From the NCBI RefSeq assembly GCF_937890665.1, contig NZ_CALADU010000119.1, positions 1-11,538 on the forward strand: DNA of 11,538 nucleotides, in the 5' to 3' direction. The number at the start of each line of letters is the position of its first letter. Within the stretch, counting starts at the first letter, position 1. The position numbers were made by a program, and so were the translations under genes. The notes below the pieces were generated by a model, which saw only the letters and a list, made by a program, of their open reading frames with translations, was not told the origin of the DNA and searched no databases. Shown piece after piece: positions 1 to 4,740 of this stretch. Source of the stretch: an uncultured Subdoligranulum sp. (GTDB lineage: Bacteria; Bacillota_A; Clostridia; Oscillospirales; Ruminococcaceae).

Positions 1-1
1 C

Positions 2-193
2 AAGGATACCTCGCTGATCACCGTCATCGGCGGCAAGGAGCTGCTGTATGCGGCGCAGGGCGTCATGAACCGTACCTACGAAGCCATGTTCCCGCTGTTG
101 GGCGTGGCGGCCATCTATCTGGTGTTGGTGTTGCTCTTCAGCACCTTGCTGGGAAAACTGGAAAGGAGAATGGCGCAAAGTGATCGACGTTAA
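2..193 (+). CDS. Polar amino acid ABC transporter permease, C-terminal end (partial)
   Basis: Only the last 63 residues lie in the window; the 5' part is cut by the left edge. The reading frame opens with [20 protein letters not shown], which is the typical end of HisM/GlnP-type permeases of the polar amino acid uptake family. A hydrophobic membrane segment follows (about residues 30-50 of the visible part, [20 protein letters not shown]), then a short basic cytosolic end. It would form the membrane channel for import of a polar amino acid or cystine, driven by the ATPase encoded next. The stop codon (191-193) lies 14 bases inside the ATPase gene, so the two are translationally coupled. The substrate cannot be told from this fragment. 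Confidence 0.85.
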   Translation, partial: KDTSLITVIGGKELLYAAQGVMNRTYEAMFPLLGVAAIYLVLVLLFSTLLGKLERRMAQSDRR

Positions 194-896
194 AAATCTG
201 CAAAAGAATTTTGGCGGTCTGCAGGTGCTGCGTGGGGTCAATTTGACCATCCACAAAGGGGACTGCGTGGTGCTGGTCGGACCGTCCGGCTGCGGCAAAT
301 CTACCTTCCTGCGTTGTCTCAACCGTCTGGAGGAACCGGACGGCGGGCAGGTCATCTTCAACGGCACCGAGGTCAACGACAAAGACATTGACCGGGTGCG
401 GCAGAAAATGGGCATGGTATTCCAACACTTTAACCTGTTTCCCCACCTGACGGTGAAGCGCAACATTACACTGGCTCCCGTGCGTTTGGGCTTGATGAAG
501 CAGGACGAGGCGGACGCCAAGGCTATGGAACTGTTGCAGCGCATCGGTCTGACCGACAAAGCCGACACCTATCCCAACATGCTGTCCGGCGGGCAGAAGC
601 AGCGGATCGCCATTGTGCGGGCGCTGGCCATGAACCCGGACGTGCTGCTCTTCGACGAACCCACCTCCGCCCTTGACCCTGAGATGGTAGGCGAAGTGCT
701 GGAACTGATGAAGGAGTTGGCCCGGGGCGGCATGACGATGATCTGCGTCACCCACGAGATGGGCTTTGCCCGGGAGGTGGCCAACCGCATTATCTTTATC
801 GATGAGGGCGTCGTCAAGGTCGACAAACCGCCCAAAGAATTTTTTGATAACCCGGAGAACGAGCGTCTTAAGGCGTTTCTGTCCAAAGTTCTGTAA
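180..896 (+). CDS. Polar amino acid ABC transporter ATP-binding protein (GlnQ/TcyN type)
   Basis: A 238-residue nucleotide-binding subunit that hydrolyses ATP to power the neighbouring permease. All ABC motifs are present: Walker [10 protein letters not shown] (34-42), Q-loop Gln82 in [11 protein letters not shown], signature LSGGQKQR (135-142), Walker B VLLFDE (155-160), D-loop SALD and H-loop His192 in THEMGF. The [11 protein letters not shown] stretch and the length of about 240 residues are typical of the GlnQ/HisP/ArtP polar amino acid group. The start is taken as GTG at 180, with AAAGGAG at 162-168 upstream and a 14-base overlap with the permease end. There is no nearby ATG in frame. 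A substrate-binding protein would be expected further left, outside the window. The family call is firm; the substrate (glutamine, arginine, cystine or other) is open. Confidence 0.95.
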   Translation: MIDVKNLQKNFGGLQVLRGVNLTIHKGDCVVLVGPSGCGKSTFLRCLNRLEEPDGGQVIFNGTEVNDKDIDRVRQKMGMVFQHFNLFPHLTVKRNITLAPVRLGLMKQDEADAKAMELLQRIGLTDKADTYPNMLSGGQKQRIAIVRALAMNPDVLLFDEPTSALDPEMVGEVLELMKELARGGMTMICVTHEMGFAREVANRIIFIDEGVVKVDKPPKEFFDNPENERLKAFLSKVL

Positions 897-898
897 AC

Positions 899-934
899 AA
901 AAAAGCGGCCCCGCCAAGGCGGGACCGCTTTTTT
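899..934. terminator. Bidirectional intrinsic terminator
   Basis: A GC-rich hairpin (arms 905-915 and 918-928, one C/A mismatch) is flanked by six A on the left (899-904) and six T on the right (929-934). It can therefore stop transcription from both sides: the ABC ATPase gene ends 2 bases before it on the plus strand, and the convergent gamma-carbonic-anhydrase-like gene ends 7 bases beyond it on the minus strand. Confidence 0.9.
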
Positions 935-941
935 GTATCTG

Positions 942-1454
942 TTACCGGGCGGCGGCATGCTGCCGCGCCAGTTCCCGGTATTCCGCTTCGTTGGCGGCAA
1001 TGGCGGCTTTCTGTTCCTCGCTCACCGGCCGCACCACCTTGCCGGGCACCCCCATTACCAGGCTGCCTGCGGGGATCTGAGCCCGTTCCGGCACCAAAGC
1101 GCCGGCGGCGATCAGGCATCCGGGGCCGATGACGGCGCCGTTGAGCACCGTGGCATGCATACCGATCATGCACCCGTCCCCGATCATACAGCCATGGAGC
1201 ACGGCGCTGTGTCCCACGGACACCCCGCGCCCCAACACAATGTCCAGCTCGGGGCCGGTGTGCAGCACGGCGTTGTCCTGCACATTGCTGCCCGCGCCCA
1301 CCACAATACGCCCGGTGTCGGCCCGCAGTACCGCGCCGTACCAGACGCTGGCGCCCTCCTCCAACCGCACCGACCCGGCCAGAGTGGCATTCTCCGCCAC
1401 AAAGGCTGCGCCGTGGTCGGCGGGGGATTTTCCGCCGACGGTAATCCATGACAT
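942..1454 (-). CDS. Gamma-carbonic-anhydrase-like hexapeptide-repeat protein (YrdA/PaaY/CaiE family)
   Basis: A 170-residue left-handed beta-helix protein with repeated [LIV]-G-x-x hexapeptides through about residues 20-125, then a C-terminal helix (VSEEQKAAIAANEAEYRELARQ). Three histidines sit at the spacing of the zinc ligands of gamma carbonic anhydrases: His65 (VLHT), His82 (VGHS) and His87 (VLHGC). Arg44, Asp46, Gln59 and Asp60 match other conserved residues at the trimer interface. The acidic loop of the methanogen enzyme Cam is not evident, so hydration of CO2 is possible but not certain; many family members have unclear function. I chose ATG at 1454 because AAGAGG (1463-1468) lies 8 bases upstream. 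In-frame GTG at 1463 and ATG at 1460 lie too close to that site. It is monocistronic, convergent with the ABC genes and divergent from the HAD gene. Confidence 0.88.
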   Translation of the reverse strand: MSWITVGGKSPADHGAAFVAENATLAGSVRLEEGASVWYGAVLRADTGRIVVGAGSNVQDNAVLHTGPELDIVLGRGVSVGHSAVLHGCMIGDGCMIGMHATVLNGAVIGPGCLIAAGALVPERAQIPAGSLVMGVPGKVVRPVSEEQKAAIAANEAEYRELARQHAAAR

Positions 1455-1474
1455 ACGCATCACCTCTTGCGTCT

Positions 1475-1503
1475 ATCATACCGCAAACGGGTACAAATTG
1501 CAA
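1475..1503 (-). promoter_or_regulatory. Sigma-70-type promoter of the gamma-carbonic-anhydrase-like gene
   Basis: Read on the minus strand: -35 TTGCAA (1503-1498), 17-base spacer, -10 TATGAT (1480-1475). Transcription would start near 1468 and give a very short leader of about 14 bases that begins at the AAGAGG ribosome binding site. The -35 hexamer is its own reverse complement and is also used by the divergent promoter. Confidence 0.65.
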
Positions 1504-1527
1504 AAGACTGTGGGGATATGCTACAAT
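1498..1527 (+). promoter_or_regulatory. Extended -10 promoter of the HAD phosphatase gene
   Basis: -35 TTGCAA (1498-1503), 18-base spacer, -10 TACAAT (1522-1527) with a TG at 1519-1520 one base ahead of it (extended -10). The predicted start is near 1534, about 52 bases before the ATG. Confidence 0.7.
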
Positions 1528-1532
1528 ATAAC

Positions 1533-1559
1533 CGCCGCATTTATTTGGAAGGTGCGGCG
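1533..1559 (+). promoter_or_regulatory. Inverted repeat in the 5' leader of the HAD gene
   Basis: CGCCGCA (1533-1539) and TGCGGCG (1553-1559) form a perfect 7-bp stem around a 13-base loop. It starts at the predicted transcript start and ends 15 bases before the AGGGGA ribosome binding site. It could be a 5' stabilising hairpin or an operator. There is no T tract, so it is not a terminator. Confidence 0.45.
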
Positions 1560-1585
1560 TAAATCCATACAGGCAGGGGAACCCT

Positions 1586-2371
1586 ATGAATATTAAAATG
1601 ATCTGCAGCGATCTGGACGGTACGCTGGTGCCGTATGGCCGCAAAGGCCCCACAGCGGAAGCCTATTCGCTGATCGAGGCGTTGGCCGAGCAAGGCATTT
1701 TGTTCTGCCCGGCGTCCGGCCGGCAGTACACCAGTCTGCGCACCTTGTTTGCACCGGTGGCCCAGTACTGTGCGTTTCTGTGCGAAAACGGCGGTGTACT
1801 CTATAAGGAAGAACAATGTATTGGCAAGACGACCATGCCCCGGGCATTGGCCGAGGAAATCGCCCATGATCTGTGGGAACGCAGCGACGGGCAGGGGGAG
1901 GTCATGCTCTCCGGCCAGAACTGCGCCTATCTGATGGAGCGGGGACTGGGCATGCTGGACCGGGTTCGGTTTATCGGCAACCGGTATCAGATCATCCATG
2001 ACCCGTCGGAGATCCCGGAGGAGATCGTCAAGGTCTCGGTCTATCTGCACGAAGGGGTGGAGGCCTATGTGGACCGTTTTGTGCCCCGCTGGCAGCAGGC
2101 CAACTGCGCGGTAGCCGGTCCCTACTGGATCGACACCACAATGGCCAACAAAGGCACCGGTGTACAGACGCTGTGCAGCGTGTTGGGCATTGACCCCAGC
2201 GAAGTGATGGCCTTTGGGGATAATTATAACGATACCGCGATGCTGGATCTGGTGGGGACACCCTACATTATGGACAACGCTGCCGCACCGCTGCGGCAGC
2301 GGTATGCCCACCATACAGCCAGACCCGAAGATGTGATGCAGGCGTTGCTGGCGGGGGCGCCGCTGCCCTAA
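1586..2371 (+). CDS. Cof-type HAD-IIB family phosphatase
   Basis: A 261-residue cytosolic phosphatase of the haloacid dehalogenase superfamily. Motif I is DLDGT (9-13), with nucleophile Asp9 and acid/base Asp11. Motif II is Ser44 in PASGRQ. The motif III lysine is Lys189 (NKG). Motif IV is GDNYND (211-216), with magnesium ligands Asp212 and probably Asp216. The region between motifs II and III (about 83-185) is the size of a C2B cap, which places it in the Cof/YidA/YbjI group acting on sugar phosphates or similar small phosphoesters. The substrate cannot be read from the sequence. ATG at 1586 has AGGGGA (1575-1580) 5 bases upstream. It has its own promoter and no partner gene. No GC-rich terminator follows; the AT-rich inverted repeat at 2469-2493 is the only candidate. 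Confidence 0.93.
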   Translation: MNIKMICSDLDGTLVPYGRKGPTAEAYSLIEALAEQGILFCPASGRQYTSLRTLFAPVAQYCAFLCENGGVLYKEEQCIGKTTMPRALAEEIAHDLWERSDGQGEVMLSGQNCAYLMERGLGMLDRVRFIGNRYQIIHDPSEIPEEIVKVSVYLHEGVEAYVDRFVPRWQQANCAVAGPYWIDTTMANKGTGVQTLCSVLGIDPSEVMAFGDNYNDTAMLDLVGTPYIMDNAAAPLRQRYAHHTARPEDVMQALLAGAPLP

Positions 2372-2404
2372 GGACAGCGCGGGGTTGGTAGGCAAAAAGG
2401 GCAC

Positions 2405-2483
2405 AAATGTACAAAAAACAACCCGGAATATGGACGGACGATGCCTTTCTACGAAACAAAATTGACCGAAATATACAAAAAAC
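2405..2483 (+). repeat. Direct repeat of an AT-rich 15-mer upstream of ptsH
   Basis: AAATGTACAAAAAAC at 2405-2419 and AAATATACAAAAAAC at 2469-2483 match at 14 of 15 positions and are offset by 64 bp, close to six helical turns. Both lie upstream of the ptsH -35 box on the same face of the helix. They may be regulator binding sites; no known operator consensus (for example CcpA cre) is matched. Confidence 0.5.
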
Positions 2484-2493
2484 CTGTATATTT
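2469..2493. promoter_or_regulatory. 9-7-9 inverted repeat upstream of the ptsH promoter
   Basis: AAATATACA (2469-2477) and TGTATATTT (2485-2493) are a perfect inverted repeat with a 7-base centre, ending 15 bases before the ptsH -35 box. Its left arm is the second copy of the direct repeat. Only one of nine pairs is G-C, so it would be a weak RNA terminator for the HAD gene despite the five T at 2491-2495. A protein-binding operator is the better reading. Confidence 0.45.
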
Positions 2494-2508
2494 TTGGCCT
2501 ATTTTCCG

Positions 2509-2537
2509 TTGACGATGCCCGCAGAGTATGTTATCAT
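2509..2537 (+). promoter_or_regulatory. Strong extended -10 promoter of ptsH-ptsI
   Basis: -35 TTGACG (2509-2514), 17-base spacer, -10 TATCAT (2532-2537), with TG at 2529-2530 giving an extended -10. The start is predicted near 2544, leaving a leader of about 58 bases before the ptsH ATG. Confidence 0.75.
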
Positions 2538-2601
2538 AATAACGACTAAATATTATGTCTCGTGCGGTGGAATGCTGTGCGACTTATGGGAGGAAAAAAC
2601 A

Positions 2602-2859
2602 ATGAAAGAGTTCACCTATACGATCAAGGAGCCTGTTGGCATCCATGCTCGTCCGGCCGGCTTGCTGGTCAAAGAGGTCAAGGGCTACCAGAGCACCGTC
2701 ACCATCATCAAGGGCGACAAGTCTGTGAATGCCGTCAAGCTGATGGCGCTGATGGGCATGGGCATCAAGTGCGGCGACACCGTCACCGTTCAGGTGGAAG
2801 GCGCCGACGAGGAGGCCGCCGCTCCTGCGCTGGAGAAGTTCTTCAACGAGCATCTGTAA
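2602..2859 (+). CDS. ptsH: HPr, phosphocarrier protein of the PTS (lacks Ser46)
   Basis: An 85-residue cytosolic phosphocarrier that takes phosphate from Enzyme I onto His15 (GIHARPA, 13-19) and passes it to sugar-specific EIIA domains. Length and fold pattern are normal for HPr. At the second regulatory site, the Bacillus sequence N43-L-K-S46-I-M-G aligns without gaps to N43-A-V-K46-L-M-A here, so the serine phosphorylated by HPr kinase is a lysine. This HPr should serve sugar transport but not form HPr(Ser-P), the co-effector of CcpA. The start is ATG 2602, with GGGAGG (2588-2593) 8 bases upstream. An in-frame upstream extension to 2407 runs through the promoter and is not real. It is followed by ptsI after an 84-base gap containing a hairpin. 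Confidence 0.95.
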   Translation: MKEFTYTIKEPVGIHARPAGLLVKEVKGYQSTVTIIKGDKSVNAVKLMALMGMGIKCGDTVTVQVEGADEEAAAPALEKFFNEHL

Positions 2860-2876
2860 TTTTTGCAAACGCAAGG

Positions 2877-2914
2877 GCCGCGGTCGCTGTATTGATATAG
2901 CGGACGCGGCTTTT
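2877..2914 (+). terminator. Hairpin with weak T tract between ptsH and ptsI (possible partial terminator)
   Basis: The arms 2877-2891 and 2896-2910 form a 15-pair stem (one G/A mismatch and two G-T wobbles) closed by a TTGA tetraloop. Four T and then CCC follow. The stem is as strong as the other terminators here, but the T tract is short, so partial termination or 3'-end protection of a ptsH-only mRNA is likely. The ptsI ribosome binding site (2930-2935) lies 15 bases downstream. Confidence 0.65.
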
Positions 2915-2943
2915 CCCATTAAGGAATAAGGGAGGTTCCCCAT

Positions 2944-4623
2944 ATGATCACCATTCAGGGCAAAGGTGTTTCGGCCGGTGTCGGCATTGGGCCGTTATAT
3001 TTTTACCGCCGCGCTACCGCTGAGATCAAACGGTATACGGTAGAGGATACGGATGCCGAGTGGCATCGTTTTAAGGGCGCCCAGACCGGCGCCATCGAGC
3101 AGTTGGGCAAGCTGGCCGAACAGGCCCGGGAAGAGGCCGGCGACGAGGCCGCCATGCTGTTTGAAACCCACCAGATGATGGCCGAAGATCTGGACTATGA
3201 GGAAGCCATCGAGAATCTGATCCAGAACGAGAAGCTCAACGCCGAGGCGGCGGTTTCCGATGTGGCGGAGCAGTTTGCCGAGATGTTTGCCGCCATGGAC
3301 GACGCCTACATGCAGGCTCGTGCTGCCGACGTGAAGGACGTGAGCCAGCGCATTTTGGGCATTCTGTGCGGCGTGGTGCAGGGCGGTATTGCCTCGGAGG
3401 TGCCGGTGCTGCTGGCTGCCGACGATTTGGCCCCGTCCGAGACCATCCAGTTGGACAAGTCCAAGATCTTGGGCTTTGTGACGGCGGGCGGTTCCGGTTC
3501 CAGCCACACGGCCATTCTGGCCCGCACCATGGGCATCCCCGCCATCGTAGGTTTGGGCGACGCCCTTAAGCCGGAGTACGAGGGCCGTCAGGCCATTGCC
3601 GACGGCAGCACCGGTGCGCTGGTCATCGACCCCGATGACGATACCCGTGACCGCCTGATGAAGAAGCGGGAAGAGCAACTGCGTCTGCAGCGCCTGTTGG
3701 AGACCCTGAAAGGGCAGGCCAACGTGACCAAGGACGGCAAGACGATCCGCATCTACTGTAACATCGGTTCGCCCGAGGATGTCCACGCCGTGCAGGTCAA
3801 CGACGGCGGCGGCATTGGTCTGTTCCGCAGTGAGTTCCTCTACCTGAACAGCAAGGACTATCCCACCGAGGACGAGCAGTTTGAAGCCTATAAGACCGTT
3901 CTGTCCGATATGGATGGCAAAGAGGTCATTATCCGCACGCTGGACATCGGTGCGGACAAGCAGATCGACTACTTCAATCTGCCCAAGGAAGATAACCCCG
4001 CCATGGGCATGCGTGCACTGCGCATCTGCCTGACCCGGCCGGAGATCTTCCGCACCCAGCTTCGTGCCCTCTTCCGTGCCTCTGCCTTCGGCAAACTGGG
4101 CATCATGTTCCCCATGGTCACCAGCGTTTGGGAAGTGCGGGAAGCCAAGCGTATGTGCGAGGAAGTAAAGCGCGACCTGAAGAAGGAAGGCATCCCCTAC
4201 GGGGAGGACGTCCAGATCGGTATCATGATCGAGACGCCGGCCGCCGCGGTTTGCAGCGACCGTCTGGCCAAGGAAGTGGACTTCTTCAGCATCGGCACCA
4301 ACGACCTGACCCAGTACACGCTGGCCTGCGACCGTCAGAACAATGATCTGGGCCGCTTCTACGACCCCCATCACCTGTCTGTGCTGCGTCTGATCCAGAT
4401 GGTCACCGAGAATGCCCACAAGAATGGCATCTGGGTAGGCATCTGCGGCGAGTTGGGCGCAGATCTGACCCTGACCGAGACCTTCCTTGCCATTGGCGTG
4501 GATGAACTCTCTGTCACGCCTCGTTCGGTATTGCCGCTGCGCAACGCGGTCCGCATGACCGATACGCGGGAAACGGCCCCCCGGATTCTGGCCGACCTGG
4601 CCGAGGATTACACGGCCCGGTAA
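2944..4623 (+). CDS. ptsI: PTS Enzyme I (phosphoenolpyruvate-protein phosphotransferase)
   Basis: A 559-residue cytosolic enzyme that autophosphorylates from PEP and phosphorylates HPr at His15. The N-terminal HPr-binding and phosphohistidine part covers about 1-230, with active-site His188 in SGSSHTAILAR. The C-terminal PEP-binding TIM barrel covers about 255-540. Arg295 (GLFRSEFLY), Arg331 (RTLDIGADKQ), Glu430 (MIETPAAA), Asn453/Asp454 (GTNDLTQYTLA) and Cys501 (GICGELGAD) align with the PEP/Mg binding and proton-donor residues of E. coli Enzyme I. The active-site loop is GSGSSH instead of the common GGRTSH, and the protein is about 16 residues shorter than the E. coli enzyme. ATG 2944 has GGGAGG (2930-2935) 8 bases upstream. 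It is co-transcribed with ptsH, perhaps at a reduced level because of the hairpin between them. Confidence 0.97.
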   Translation: MITIQGKGVSAGVGIGPLYFYRRATAEIKRYTVEDTDAEWHRFKGAQTGAIEQLGKLAEQAREEAGDEAAMLFETHQMMAEDLDYEEAIENLIQNEKLNAEAAVSDVAEQFAEMFAAMDDAYMQARAADVKDVSQRILGILCGVVQGGIASEVPVLLAADDLAPSETIQLDKSKILGFVTAGGSGSSHTAILARTMGIPAIVGLGDALKPEYEGRQAIADGSTGALVIDPDDDTRDRLMKKREEQLRLQRLLETLKGQANVTKDGKTIRIYCNIGSPEDVHAVQVNDGGGIGLFRSEFLYLNSKDYPTEDEQFEAYKTVLSDMDGKEVIIRTLDIGADKQIDYFNLPKEDNPAMGMRALRICLTRPEIFRTQLRALFRASAFGKLGIMFPMVTSVWEVREAKRMCEEVKRDLKKEGIPYGEDVQIGIMIETPAAAVCSDRLAKEVDFFSIGTNDLTQYTLACDRQNNDLGRFYDPHHLSVLRLIQMVTENAHKNGIWVGICGELGADLTLTETFLAIGVDELSVTPRSVLPLRNAVRMTDTRETAPRILADLAEDYTAR

Positions 4624-4640
4624 TCTCTGTTACAAAGACT

Positions 4641-4673
4641 AAGGCGGCGAACCCTACGGTTCGCCGCCTTTTT
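4641..4673 (+). terminator. Intrinsic terminator after ptsI
   Basis: A perfect 11-bp stem (4643-4653 with 4658-4668, GGCGGCGAACC and its complement), a CTAC loop and five T (4669-4673). It begins 17 bases after the ptsI stop. Confidence 0.93.
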
Positions 4674-4688
4674 GTTATCTTGTTAGAG

Positions 4689-4726
4689 AAAAAGCGCAGA
4701 ACTTATGGGAATAGGTTCTGCGCTTT
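4689..4726 (-). terminator. Intrinsic terminator of the radical SAM/membrane/AAA operon
   Basis: A 12-bp stem (4691-4702 with 4715-4726) and a 12-base loop. Read on the minus strand it is followed by a TTTTT tract (4693-4689). It starts 14 bases after the stop codon of the AAA gene and sits back to back with the ptsI terminator. Confidence 0.88.
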
Positions 4727-4740
4727 GGTGTTTTATGCCG

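Noticed and set aside
2407..2601. An N-terminal extension of HPr, or a small upstream peptide from ATG 2407
   Set aside because: The extension runs through the predicted promoter and transcript start near 2544. HPr proteins are about 85-90 residues, and ATG 2602 has an ideal ribosome binding site.
2372..2601. A catabolite repression (cre) site or riboswitch upstream of ptsH
   Set aside because: No sequence fits the cre consensus, and no multi-stem conserved RNA layout could be recognised. Only the AT-rich repeats stand out.
2995..4419. A 474-codon open frame on the minus strand
   Set aside because: It is antisense to ptsI, whose catalytic residues are all present. The shadow frame has no recognisable motif and no ribosome binding site.
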